Assembly (NCBI GenBank): GCA_025201805.1
Contig: MU619289.1
Coordinates: forward strand, 114,935 to 142,604
Direction of reading: 5' to 3'
DNA length: 27,670 bases
Source of the DNA: Parasitella parasitica
Taxonomy: Eukaryota > Mucoromycota > Mucoromycetes > Mucorales > Mucoraceae
Shown: one piece after another, positions 9,845 through 20,656 of the stretch
How the letters are laid out: every line of letters starts with the position of its first letter
Position numbering within the stretch: the stretch's first letter is position 1
Position numbers and translations under genes: made by a program
The notes under the pieces: generated by a model
Database searches by the model: none
What the model was told of the DNA's origin: nothing
Seen by the model: only the letters and a program-made list of their open reading frames with translations

Positions 9845-9855
9845 AAACCCTAAAC
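9845..9855 (+). promoter_or_regulatory. Telo-box-like motif (AAACCCTAAAC)
   Basis: This matches the ARCCCTAA telobox core. It lies 125 bp upstream of the MFS start and about 450-500 bp upstream of the first visible exon of the minus-strand snoRNA locus. Tbf1-type binding at snoRNA promoters is known in budding yeast; its use here is inference. Confidence 0.4.
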
Positions 9856-9979
9856 AGTTACTGTATATGTGAGTAAATAAGGAGGTGTGAAATGAACACT
9901 TTTTCATATAAAAAGAATGAAATGGACAAAATCTTCGATTTAGATTCCTCTTCTCAAATATATACCATATACTTGCATA

Positions 9980-12086
9980 ATGAAAAAAGAATCGCTTCCT
10001 TCATCAATTAGCAACAATAGTGACAAAACTAAAGTCTTTGCTGATCTGCATGATATGGAAGTCATCAAAGATAAAGAAGAATTGGCCAGTTACTGCAGTG
10101 GAGAAACCAAGATTTCTCTTGACTTGAAAGATTTGGAAACCACTAAACAAAAGGAATACGACTTTGTGTCTCTTGAAAACAACGGCTCTTGTGTTAGCGA
10201 AATTGAGTTCGTGGAGCATTGCAATCAGCAAGATGAGAAGAAGCTGATCAGAAAACTAGATTTACGCATTATGCCATTATTCTGCTTGTTTTATTTTTCT
10301 GATTTTCTAGATCGTGCAAATATAGGAAATGCAACGTACGTATATACATATGACGAAACCTGTTTTTGAGCGCTGATCTTGTGTCTATAATAGTTTGGCA
10401 GGTCTTAGGACTGATCTTGGGGTACGTGGAAGCATTGTTCAATGCAGTATTCACATTTACTAATGTCAAAGAACAGATGACTTCGAATGAACTAAGCACC
10501 GCTATATCCGCATTCTTTATAACATTTGTAAGATGTTCAAGTATACATGCAATTATAGGTTTTCGAACATGTATTCTAAATTATATTTGCTTTACAGATC
10601 ATTTTCGAGATACCTTCAAATGTTGTACTGAAAAACACTAATGCGGCAATGTGGCTGTCATTGACCATGCTCATTTGGGGAATAACGACTCTTGCTATAG
10701 CCTTTGTTAAAAATTTTGCAGGTCTACTGATAGCAAGACTCATTTTAGGGTAAACTAGCCGCCACTCAACTATCAATTGCCACCCCTTTTAACAGTACAT
10801 AAATTAGAGCGGCACAGAGTGGTTATAGTCCCGGACTCATGTTTCTATTATCGAAAGCATATACACCTCAAGAATTTAGCATGCGTGTTAGTATACTGAT
10901 AACCATGGCTACACTGTCAGGGATTCTTTCAGGCCCTTTGGCATACGCAATGACCTTTTTAGATGGAAGACATGGCCTGCATGATTGGCAATATCTGTTT
11001 ATATTCGAAGGAACCCCTACAATTGCTCTGTCTATCGTCTCTTATTTTGTCTTGTTTGACGATATACAAAAGGTCAAATGGCTATCTACCAAACAAAAAG
11101 AGCTACAATTAAACCGAATGATACCTCATCAAAGTGCTTGTGCAGGCCATGATTCAATCTCTCTCAAAACATTCAAAATAGTGCTTTTTGACTGGAAAAC
11201 GTGGGCTTTTTCCGTGGTCTACTTGCTGAATCATATCAACCTTACCAGTATTACAGTCTTTGCACCAACTCTAATTGATGGTTTGTTTGAAAAATCATTT
11301 TATTGCATACTGTGCCTAAATCTGTGTTACGATTAGGATTTGGTTTTGACCATAAAACTGCCCAGTTATTAACGGCTCCGCCTTGTGTAATTGGCACAAT
11401 TGGTATATTAGTTGGTGGATATTTGGCTGGTCGTTACAACTGTCGATCGCCTTTACTTGCCATTGGTTCTCTTATTATTGCAATTGGCTATACTTGTCTT
11501 CTACTTCTCAAAGACAAATGGGGTACATAAACAGCTTTTGGAAAAAACCTTCCTGTAAATACTAAAACTTGTGTGTAGCTCTTTATAGTACCTTATTTTT
11601 CATTCCTTCAGGAATGGGTATGCAAGGTACGTGATGTGATTTTTATTATTGTGCATATACGTATTAACATATGTTTGTTGATTAGCTGCCGCTGCAGTCG
11701 GCTGGTCCGCAATCAACTATCACGACCTAAATGTAAGAGCTGTCGCTGTAGCTTTAGTATTTATGGTGGGAAATGTTGGCAGTATAATTGCAGCATATCT
11801 ATTCCGAGCCCAAGATGCACCAAGATACGGTATGTAGAAGTATGAAGCAAACTAGATTATGAATCCTTACGATATATACACAGCATTTGGAATGCTATTC
11901 AATTTAGGAACTGCACTCGTCTCGGGAATTTTATCTATATTGACGGGCTATTTTCTGTACAGAGAAAATTGTCGTCGTGACAAAAACCCTAATGAAAAGG
12001 TAAACATCTAGTCCTTTGATACGTTCTCGCCGAAACTTAACATTTTTCTTCACTATCTATAGAATCAATTCAGATTTTTTCTCTAG
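9980..12086 (+). CDS. MFS permease, anion:cation symporter (Dal5/Tna1) family, 10 exons
   Basis: Exons are 9980-10335, 10394-10421, 10477-10527, 10598-10749, 10808-11280, 11337-11522, 11579-11626, 11686-11829, 11884-11999 and 12063-12086; all nine introns are GT-AG and 55-70 bp. The spliced frame gives 525 residues, normal for the family. An N-terminal cytosolic tail of about 85 residues precedes the family motif DLRIMPL, followed by FLDRANIGNA in the first membrane segment. Later parts match helices and loops of Dal5-like carriers: IIFEIPSN, NFAGLLIARLILG, RAQDAPRY, and the short C-terminal FRFFL that replaces the usual FRYVL. Family members carry allantoate, nicotinate, pantothenate, biotin and similar acids across the plasma membrane; the substrate here cannot be told. 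Some exons are tiny (24 and 28 nt). The last exon could be replaced by read-through to a TAG in intron 9, but splicing restores the family C-terminus. Confidence 0.9.
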
Positions 12087-13316
12087 TCATTGTGTGTAAG
12101 GAATTTTTAATCACTGCATTTCACACATAAATGTGATATGCATGAATCACTCTCGAACTATAAAATTGGTAAAGAACATCAGCCACATATGATATGTATG
12201 ATATGAGAAAGAAAGTAAATAAATAAAGGCAAAGGCCATTCTGTACTATTATAGCTTGATATTTTTTCTTTCTACCGCTTATATGTACTGCTTGTAATGT
12301 TTAATATCCTTGCAAAATTTCTCGTTCTCTACATTCACCTCGGTAACGCTGAAATGTGCTTCCAGCTCAATGGAAATTGTCTCAGATACTCCCCTACTAA
12401 AACAATTTTATATAAGGCAACCCAACTTTAAATATACACCAAAAAGCTGCTCAATCAGTACGTTCAATCATCTCCCCACGGTATGATTTGCTCTTCTTCG
12501 GTGTTATAAGGTCTCCCTCATGTTCTATTTACGTCCCCACTTAAACTACAGGTTTGGTAAGAACGCATTCCATCCTATTTGACCCACTTCACTCTCACAA
12601 ATATACTTAGGATCGTAATGCTCCATTTCCATTCTCTGATCTCTTTATATGTCAACTATTTTCATACACATTTTTGACGGTTTGGCAAGTTCATAGGGGT
12701 TGGAATTTCGACCGCATCCTGTTTCTTTCGACAGCTACTATATATCTTTGGCCGATCAGAAAATAGGGCTTCTCAGCTTCAAGTATTTCGCTTTATCATC
12801 TTTTTTCTTAATTGTAATTTTTTCTCTGATGTGGGGACTATGCGACAATTACAATAATGCGATAGCATCTACTTTTTAGTGTATTACTTTCAATTGTCGA
12901 TTCCGATACTGGATCCCTATTCTTTTCTTAAATATTCGATCAACAATATAATAATAACATAAGTGGGTGATGCAATTGTTTTATCAATATATGATATTAT
13001 TTTTGAAAATGAACTAGACTAGATCCTCATCATAAAATATATTACTTATCTCAAGAATGGTACAAGTAGCAGGGATAAGAAATGACAATTATCAAAATAA
13101 AAGTGTTATGCCACAAATATAAGCGCTGAACCTGGAAAGATACATTTATTAATCAAGCTTTATTTTTTTAGATTATTCAAAATATTATTTGATAAGGGAA
13201 ACAACACGGAGTGGTGGACCTCGATGAACAGAGAAACAAGATAAATTCATGATCAAGTACGAAGCAGTTTGTCATCTTGATAAACTAGCGGTTCTAATAA
13301 AAATCCTACACATCTA

Positions 13317-13747
13317 TCAAAAGGTAGTAGAGATAGCGCCAATGTCTTTTTTCATGTCGTGAATGGAGCTTGGAGTATACAATAAGTATCTGATGATAGC
13401 GCTAAATATATAGAGGATACAGACGAGAGTAAAACATAAAGTGGCAATACTAGATGTTGATAACGTCCTACCATACCACTCATTTGACATGGTAATCAGC
13501 ACAACGACTTCCACTCTGAAAACGTGCACCAGTCAGATGTTTTTAAATGCTTTTAATCGGAGAGCAGCCTATCAGCAATTATTATATGCAATATTCTGAT
13601 ATGAAAATTTGTGATATCATCTGATAACTTTATGAATATCAATAAAAACATGAATGCCAATGTTGCTGCTAAATAGCGCCAAATCAATGCTAAGTTTTCC
13701 AAGTTAGATCTCGGTTCTACTGTCATTTTAGCAGAAGTTATGAGCAA
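13317..13747 (-). pseudogene. Possible membrane-protein gene or remnant (two open segments)
   Basis: Two adjacent minus-strand frames, 13553-13747 and 13317-13529, each contain one strong hydrophobic segment (about YLAATLAFMFLLIFIKL and CFTLVCILYIFSAIIRYLL) followed by polar residues. The second is preceded by a plausible acceptor (CTGAC, then TTTTCAG ending at 13530), but I cannot find a good donor in the first that keeps the frame. It could be a multi-exon receptor-like membrane protein, a decayed copy, or chance open frames in AT-rich DNA. I do not recognise a family. Confidence 0.2.
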
Positions 13748-14709
13748 ATATGTGATATTTATGATAAATATTGAAAAATATAACTGTTTTCGCAGATAAC
13801 TTTAGATAGAGACATTGCCCAGTGGAAAGCAAGTTATGCTCAGATAGTGATGATTATGCCTGCTCTTATGGTGCATCAGGCCCAGGCTTTATTTAGTTCT
13901 TTACCGAAGTTTATCAGGAAAAAAAATTGTTAACTCACCAACACAACTGTTGGTTTGTCATCATTTTGGAATATCTTTTTAAATGTAGCATAATAGTATA
14001 ATAATTTAAGTCTGATATAATGATATTTAATAGGCCTTCTCACATTTTGAAAATCACTTTTTTTTTGCTTATTACTCATATGCGAACCTTGCTTTTGCTG
14101 TATCCACCATATAAAGGGTGTAATAATTTGTCATATTATCCAACATAGTTATAATGTACGGATCATGATATTAATTGGTGGTGATAATTCTTTTACAAAT
14201 AAGGAATAAGCTACACAAGTTGTCATTAAACATCTTTGCAAGAGGTTCGAGGATTATTCAAAGATTACATCACGATAAGATCGCAGAATGTTGGGGAGAC
14301 ATCTTACTCGCGATTTCTCTTTTATAATGTAAAAGACACTTTTCCTGTCAAACATCAAATGTTATGTAGATAAACATTGATTAGGATATATCTTAGTATA
14401 AACATTGATCATACCTTATGTCCAATTTTGTATCTGGTTTTATTCTACAGAGAAAGTCTTATTTACTTCTTTTCATATAACATTTACACAACATTTCGCT
14501 GCGCCCTTTACACTGGAACAGCAGCTTTCTTTAGGACACTCTGCGCATCCTTGCACAAAATAATAGCAGCAGGGTTCAGTAAAAAACGTCTGATAATTTC
14601 CAAAATGTATGATATTTGACATTTTCATTTCAATCCAGGCGGGAGTTATGGAGCATAAAAATTATTGCTTGATTTTGGCTGATTACTTTGGATAGTAGCG
14701 ACTACACCC

Positions 14710-14904
14710 CTACAAGTGTGGAGGATATAGTAGCTTATCGAGAAGGAAAAATATGAAATAGGCCCTTTGAGCAGACAGGATGATCGCAGCATATAAAGGA
14801 TAGCTTGCTATGATAAGTGTGGGATTATATGGCCTTCTTTGCTTTAATCTCATCTTTATATATTTCCTGATGCATTGACAAGAAAAAGAAGAGAACACTG
14901 CCAC
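14710..14904 (-). pseudogene. Possible membrane-protein exon or remnant
   Basis: This minus-strand open segment of 64 codons has a basic stretch (RLKQRRPYNP) followed by a hydrophobic run (TLIIASYPLYAAIILSA, then FIFFLLDKLLY). The composition resembles a membrane helix after a positively charged loop. It begins with GTG, not ATG, so it would have to be an internal exon. It may belong with the segments at 13317-13747, but no complete splice chain was found. The family is not recognised. Confidence 0.15.
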
Positions 14905-15042
14905 CTTCTTTTTTCCATATTATTTGGCCAATATCAGCTATTATTGTTACACTTCAAATGTTGATATATGCAAAGCGTAAGTAAGTTGGCACTAATTCCT
15001 GTTTCAAAAAATTGTGATATGCAATATAAAGCACAAAATAAC

Positions 15043-15064
15043 TATTTTTTTTTTTTTTTTTTTT
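15043..15064. repeat. Poly-T run
   Basis: An uninterrupted run of about 22 T within the gene-poor region. Seen directly; no function implied. Confidence 0.8.
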
Positions 15065-15695
15065 TAAATTTTAGATTTCGTTAATATGATATTATGATAT
15101 CGTCTAGTATTTCTTGAAGAAATAAGTGGTATAAACTTACTGTTAGTTAAGGTTTGATATTAGTTTATTAGGTCAGTAATGATGGATAATACTCCAAAAA
15201 AAAAAGATCATGCAATGGTTCAAAAATTTGTTAATTGAGTATAGCCTTGTTTGAATAAATAATACGTATCATGTATCACATACATAGTTAAAGATGCTTT
15301 ATATACGGTATGGTATTTCTTGCTACATGTAAGGGAGTTATTACATTGACTGTTTGAACATTTACGCACACTTGAAAGCAACAGAATTGAATTCATTACA
15401 TTCTTCACAGACCACGAAATTTCAAGATCAAGATCAGTTTCTGGGTGTTTAGGTAATCAAGTATCAAGGAGCCACGTAATTGAAGTTCATCATCTATGAT
15501 TTTTTTTTAGCAGAAGATTCTCTGTACCATAAGGTGTCTACTAATACACGAGAGGTTTGAATTCCTCGACATGTGTCATCTTGCAAGCGTAATGCTGAAT
15601 TCCGGACTTGCAATAACGGAGAAGAGGCGTCGCGAAACAAAAAAAAAACCACAGAACGAAACTTATTGTTGGAAGGTTTCTTTTTACTCCAAACA

Positions 15696-16508
15696 ATGAA
15701 TCCTTTTGGCACTGAACTCGTTATTGGTCTATTAGCTATAGCACTCAACTATGGTGCAACATTTAAGCTTCCAACTACATCTTTATTAAAAGATCCTGTT
15801 CAAACTCTTTCAACCACAGTCCCTGCACTGTTTATTGGACATGCTTTACTAGTTGTCTTTGCTCACGTATTAAGAGGCACTACCGGAAAAGCATTTGTAA
15901 GTAGAAGCTGAAACTCCAAAAACTTATTTTATGAATTGAGTAAGTTTTTTTTTTTTTCTAGAAATCAGTAGGCTTTAGTATATTGTCTACATTTACAGTT
16001 ACTGGTATACTGCATATTTTAACAGTATTATTTGGTGCACCCTTGATAGAGTAAAATCAATTGCCTGCATGTAAATCTACGCTAAACTTACACCTTCCTG
16101 TCACATTTGTCATGTAGAAAGATACCCAACACTTTTTTATTTGCAGCATATCTTTCCATCTTGACTGTCATGCCATGCTATGAATCTTTCCAGGAGACGG
16201 CTTGGGTCAAAGTTTTTTTACAACATAGGTAACGAACATCATAATGCATGCATGCCATCGCGTCTAAGTAGTGTTCTTTATGTAGACCTACGACCACGCC
16301 TGAGATTTACGCATATTCTCAAGCTATATGTGCCCTTTCAGGCGCATGGATCGGCGCCATTGTTCTGCCTTTAGATTGGGACAGGGAATGGCAGGCATGG
16401 CCAATTTCATGCGTTATATCAACTTATGTGGGCCATTCGGTTGGCGTCTTGGCTGCTTTTATTTGGGCGTCATTGAAATTAATGTTTGGTAAAAAGAAGA
16501 GCGAATAA
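15696..16508 (+). CDS. GPI11: PIG-F / Gpi11 family protein, GPI-anchor synthesis, 4 exons
   Basis: Exons are 15696-15896, 15962-16050, 16118-16228 and 16286-16508, with GT-AG introns of 57-67 bp. The product is 207 residues, close to the usual size. PIG-F/Gpi11 is a multi-pass ER membrane protein that partners with GPI ethanolamine-phosphate transferases and supports addition of ethanolamine phosphate to GPI precursors. Visible features are hydrophobic segments throughout, the conserved LFGAPLIE at the second splice junction, then ETAWVKVF, and the family hallmark GAWIGAIVLPLDWDREWQ.WP before a last membrane helix. The C-terminus is lysine-rich (KKKSE), suiting an ER membrane protein. The start at 15696 is the first ATG in the frame; the frame is open further upstream but without ATG. 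The gene is convergent with ADA3, 116 bp between stop codons. Confidence 0.93.
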
Positions 16509-16624
16509 AATGTGTATGTATATGTATAGTAGAAGCGTTTATTTGGATAATATAATAATAATAATAAAAAAAAAAAAAAGGTTTACAAATGTACAAATTA
16601 AGGAATCATGATTTACAAGGATTT

Positions 16625-18493
16625 TCAGGATGAAGACGTAGTACTTTCTTCAAAGGGTGGTTGTTCATAGATGGAACTTGCGGGCATAGTCATATTTTTA
16701 TCGTTAAATATGCAACCGAGAGCGTTAACCCAGGTTTTGCGTCTTTCCATAGCGAATACCGCATTTTCTGATAATACTGTTTTTGGGCCTGCTGATTTCC
16801 GTTTCTTTGATTTTTGAGGTCGCTACAAATAATGTGGTTAGTTTTGTATCTCTTGTTTTCAAATGTGTCAACTCACAAATCTTTTCAAATATCCTTGCTC
16901 AACTTGACTGTCTAATGTATCTAAAACTTGGCGATATTGTTCGAATTGTAACTGATGGTCGACTACTTCCAATAATCTTTTTTTTTGATGATCGTTCAAC
17001 TTTATTTGATCTTTGAGTTCGTGTCCGAGGGTGCGAAGTTCTGCGCAAATTTCATCGTCTTCTTTTGCGTTCCAATCGATCTATACATTATGATGAGTAA
17101 AATAAGCTGCTGCAGACTAGTCAGTATGCTAACGTACATCTTCATCACCAAACAAACCAGCATAGCGAAGCTCTCTTTTTAATCTTTCCTCGAATCCTAC
17201 TATATCTTCCGTAGGGTCTGGACTTAGTTGTGTCACTGTTTTTGCATTGTATCTCTTCTCTAGAGCATCTGTCATTATGCCACTTGCTCGTCCTGTCTCA
17301 TCGAGTTGTTCTTCCTCATCGTCGCCATCATCTTCACTATGAATAATCTCTTCGGGTAACAGGTTTTCCTTGACCAAACTTGAAATTAATCTATCTGTCA
17401 AGGAACTGCTATCAGCATCACGCTGTGAATCTGTTGACATTGTGTGTTGTAAATGTTTGAGCTTGCTTTCGGATGTGTGTAAGCCTAGGGATTGATCTTC
17501 CTCGGCCCATTTTTCCGCATAATGCTGTCCCAATGGTGGAATCAAATAAGGTTTACATTGATCTGATTTCTGCATTAAATATTCTCGATCCTCCTCTGTC
17601 AAATTGCGAAAATACGGTTCCAGCGTGGTCCAAAACGTTGTGATGGGCACTTGATCTTTGGGTTTTACTCGCACAAAATCAACCTCCTCCAGAGGCTGTG
17701 ATTTTTGTTTAGAATTATGATTTTTACTGTGCTTACTGTCAGTATGATTCCCTCTTGCTGATGACGGCCTTTTAACCTTTTTGACATCTGCCCTTTGCTT
17801 GGAGGCTACGGGTGGCGGCGATTCACTTTGTGGTAACAATGGCGACGCTGCATCCACTTTTTTTAGTTTGATATTGACATGAGATGATTCGCTTCGACGT
17901 TCGTCAGAGCCTTCAGTTTCCTCTCTTCTTCGCCTTCTTCTTATGACCTCGAGGGCGCTATTGGCATATTTAGTGCTAGGTTAGTAATACGCATGTCAAA
18001 ACTTACGCCTGTCTGCTTAATTCAGGTTTCGGTATACTAGATGAAGAGTTAAGCATGTCCAAATCGTCATCTATCCAGAGCGTAAATGATCAAATCATTG
18101 TCTGAAAATGCCACTTCCTTACCCTTCTCTTGCTTGATTCCCATCCTGTTTATGGGCGCAACACCTTTACCAGATGAATTGTCATTTGAATCTACTTGAG
18201 CATTTAAAAACCAACTACTTTTGAGTCGACGTTGCTATTCATAAATTACCTCCATCGCGAATTTTGACATGTCTTTCCAACACAAGCTGATCTTTTTTCA
18301 GATTTTTAATCCTAGATTGCGATGAGTGGAGCATAGATTCCAAATCAGCTTTTATGATGATGAGTTCTTGATTATCAGGAATGCATTCATCTTGTTGAGG
18401 GGATACTGTTGGTTTAAACTGTTTGATGATAGAATTGGTTGTATTCGATACTTTTTGCGGTATACCATATTGACGCGTTAAATCAGTATTCAT
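16625..18493 (-). CDS. NGG1: Ada3/Ngg1 SAGA-complex subunit, 6 exons
   Basis: Minus-strand exons are 18250-18493, 18123-18191, 18007-18070, 17138-17957, 16877-17080 and 16625-16822, with introns of 49-58 bp. The joined frame gives 532 residues. Ada3/Ngg1 is the adaptor that joins Gcn5 and Ada2 in the SAGA/ADA histone acetyltransferase module in the nucleus. The family pattern is clear: the N-terminal region includes VAPINRMGIKQEKG followed by DDLDMLNSS, the middle has PYFRNLTEEDREYL and LIPPLGQHYAEKWAEED, and the C-terminal Ada3 domain has IDWNAKEDDEICAELRTL and a long helical stretch. It ends with RRKTWVNALGCIF and MPASSIYEQPPFEE. Basic, acidic and low-complexity linkers separate the blocks. 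It is divergent from CGR1, with 339 bp between start codons, so the two may share a promoter. Confidence 0.93.
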
Positions 18494-18832
18494 GATGTCG
18501 TTCTATGATTGTATATGTATATGTGCGTTCAAGTTAAATGGTCATAAAAAAAGATGATTTAGGAGTATTTTCAATTGATACGCACAATTTAAAAAAATTG
18601 ATATGAGAGAAGTGAAGATTAAATAATAGATAGCTTCTCCCTCTCTGTGTTTATGGCGATGAAGCTACGTTTTCTGATTTTTCCTTTCACAAAAAACAGT
18701 GAATATATGCTACAATACCAACGAAAATGAAATGAATGCAATGAACACCACCTTCTGTTCAAATAGTAAAGAGCGTCACATTAAAAGCGAAGAATACATG
18801 ATATAAAAATAAAAAAAAAATGAAAAAAAAAA
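18494..18832. other. Divergent promoter region of ADA3 and CGR1
   Basis: 339 bp between the two start codons, AT-rich, with TATA-like stretches (for example TATATGCT near 18705) and a poly-A-rich leader with an out-of-frame ATG at 18820 just before CGR1. No well-defined factor site was identified. Confidence 0.5.
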
Positions 18833-19357
18833 ATGAAAGAAAAGCCTTCCTCTTTCTCATTTACACTTTCATCAATGGTTGCTGTTACAAAGAATGGTTC
18901 AAAAGCTGACGTTGGTGGTGTGATCGATACTATCAATAAAAGAGTCTCTGGTGAGTTTTATATACTTGTACCCTTGCGGCCAAATCACTCATCGACATGT
19001 TCAGGTAAGAATTGGAAAATCCAAAAGACGGCAACTGGCCGTAATCAACAACCAAAACAGCTTCGTAAGAGCTGGGATCAACGTTCCAAGGAACGCGCTA
19101 GAAATGATACCACCAAGAACCTTGAAAGACAACTGAAGGCTGATAAACAAGCTGTAAAGGATGTATGTATAGGAAACTTGAGATCTGACGGGATCTCTAA
19201 TGATTATAATGAAATGTAGGCAAAGCGTGCAGTCAGCCTGGAGCGCAAAAAGCTGAGAGAAGAGCAAGAAAGAATTGAGGCACTAGCAGCCAAGATGTCT
19301 GCCAAGCGTCTTGAAAGATTGAAGAGAAGAGAAGCTAGAAAGAAGGCTAGAGTTTAG
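18833..19357 (+). CDS. CGR1: Cgr1 family rRNA-processing protein, 3 exons
   Basis: Exons are 18833-18950, 19005-19162 and 19220-19357, with GT-AG introns of 54 and 57 bp. The product is 137 residues. Cgr1 is a small, highly basic nucleolar protein needed for pre-rRNA processing and 60S subunit assembly. The family blocks are seen in order: RVSGKNWKIQKTATGR at the first splice junction, a central lysine/arginine/glutamine helix, and the C-terminal block ERIEALAAKMSAKRLERLKR, then RREARKKARV, predicted as one long charged helix. Two in-frame ATGs exist, 18833 and 18875. The first has A at -3 but sits in a poly-A tract with an out-of-frame ATG 13 bp upstream; starting at the second would give 123 residues. 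Conservation does not decide between them. Confidence 0.9.
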
Positions 19358-19749
19358 AAATGATATTTTGTGAATACCACCACCAAGACGATTGTAATAT
19401 ATTAAATTGAACAAGTAATAGGAGATGCAGGAGATTTTCGTTTTTGCATTGCATTGTGAACGTTTCACGAATGTCAATTTCGAATGTTGTATTTTTTTCT
19501 TGCTGGTTTGTTGTTGTTGGTTTGTTGTTTGTACACAAAGAATACAACAACATGCATGTAAAAACAAACGAAACGAGAGCAATCGTTTTTGGCGTCATCA
19601 TATCTCTCACTTTCTTTTAAGACAAAGGTATTCTTTTTATTTTGCATTGCTTTTTCTTTCTTTTACTTTAAACTTTTTATAACCCCTCATTTTTTGTCTT
19701 ACCCCACTACCTTCCTTAACAAACAATTTTCAATCCTTTTTCAGATATC
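19358..19749. other. Intergenic region, CGR1 3' end and bHLH gene leader
   Basis: No gene seen. The right half is strongly pyrimidine-rich (runs of CTT, TTTCTTTC and CCCTT), as is common just upstream of fungal transcription starts, and ends in TTTTCAG about 5 bp before the ATG. That end could also be the acceptor of an intron in the 5' untranslated region. Confidence 0.5.
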
Positions 19750-20656
19750 ATGACTAAAGATCATAGTATAAATTATTTGGACTATGCTTTAACTGATTAC
19801 GTGATACCTCAGCAAGTGCAACCTCAGCAGCAGCAACAGCATCAGCAGTTGAATGTTTTATTTAAAGGAGAAATCGATATGATGTATCAACAACCTCAGC
19901 AACAGCAACAGTCAGATCAAATACCAAATTATACAAACATTTTATTGCCTCAATCGCCCGATGCTCTTCAATGTGATGATAATAATTCCTATTGCACCTC
20001 ACCTGCTTCCATGTTGTCTACAGCATCAAATCATCTTCAGCAGCAGTTCCCTTCTCCCTCACCATCTCCTTATCAACACGCGTCTGATAATGCAGTTAGT
20101 CCAGTTAATGTAGTTCCCATGGAAACGATCACCTTGGATACCAACGGTTTTTATCCTTCGTTCCTACCTTTTGATTCTTCAGTTGACACTCCTTGTCCTA
20201 ATGTCGATGAATTTATTGCAACTCACACTAACAATAATACCACCAACAATAGTAAAAAGAGAAAATTGGATAAAGTCGAAAAAGATGATAAAGTAAATAA
20301 TTCAGAAATGAAGAGGCAAATTCATATTCAATCAGAACAAAAAAGGAGAGCACAGATCAAAGATGGCTTTGAGGATCTTCGAAATGAATTGCCAAGTTGC
20401 TTGAACAAGAAAATGAGCAAGGTTGCTCTGTTACATAGAACAGTTCAACATATTCAACATTTGAAAAACACGCAAATGACGATATTAGCAGAACTTGAAA
20501 GATTAGCTAGCGAAAATGATCAGTTGAGAAAGTAAGTTTTGTAAATTGTAGAATATATATGGATTAATTATTAATTTACTTGATGTATGATGAAAAAAAA
20601 AAAGATTTCAAGAAAACGTGCTTCAAAAGCAACAATCAATGTATTCGACAACCTAG
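19750..20656 (+). CDS. bHLH-zipper transcription factor, Mlx/Max-like, 2 exons
   Basis: Exons are 19750-20531 and 20605-20656, separated by a 73-bp intron; the product is 277 residues. The N-terminal half is low complexity, with glutamine-rich runs (about 21-33 and 47-56) and serine/proline/asparagine-rich stretches, typical of an activation region. A basic cluster (KKRKLDK, 169-175) may be a nuclear signal. The bHLH domain spans about 189-240: the basic region IHIQSEQKRRAQIKDGF has H192, E196 and R200 in the spacing that reads the E-box CACGTG, followed by helix-loop-helix and a leucine-zipper-like helix (about 241-275) that crosses the splice junction. It most resembles the Mlx/Max/Mondo type by the SEQKRR signature. 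Targets and partners cannot be inferred. An alternative acceptor 8 bp further on would change the last residues and weaken the zipper. Confidence 0.92.

Larger units (their letters stand above)
9401..9979. other. Intergenic region between snoRNA locus and MFS gene
   Basis: No coding feature is supported. The left part (about 9420-9610) is less AT-rich than its surroundings and probably contains the promoter of the minus-strand snoRNA locus. A perfect 8-bp hairpin lies at 9632-9651. A telo-box-like motif is at 9845-9855. The right part is AT-rich and leads into the MFS start at 9980. Confidence 0.5.
12087..15695. other. Gene-poor AT-rich region
   Basis: About 3.6 kb with no gene I can recognise. 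It contains long A/T runs (for example about 22 T at 15043-15064) and scattered short open frames. On the minus strand, open segments at 13317-13529, 13553-13747 and 14710-14904 each contain a likely membrane helix and are listed separately. Another minus-strand open stretch of about 30 codons lies near 12690-12790. No terminal inverted repeats, transposase, integrase or reverse transcriptase motif was found. Confidence 0.5.

Noticed and set aside
14241-14255. tRNA B-box-like sequence AGAGGTTCGAGG
   Set aside because: There is no A box or cloverleaf pairing at the required distance upstream.
15573-15695. N-terminal extension of the PIG-F frame
   Set aside because: The upstream part contains no ATG and is not hydrophobic like the family N-terminus; the ATG at 15696 fits the family length.
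12087-15695. A transposon in the gene-poor region
   Set aside because: No terminal repeats, target-site duplications, or transposase, integrase or reverse-transcriptase motifs were found on either strand.
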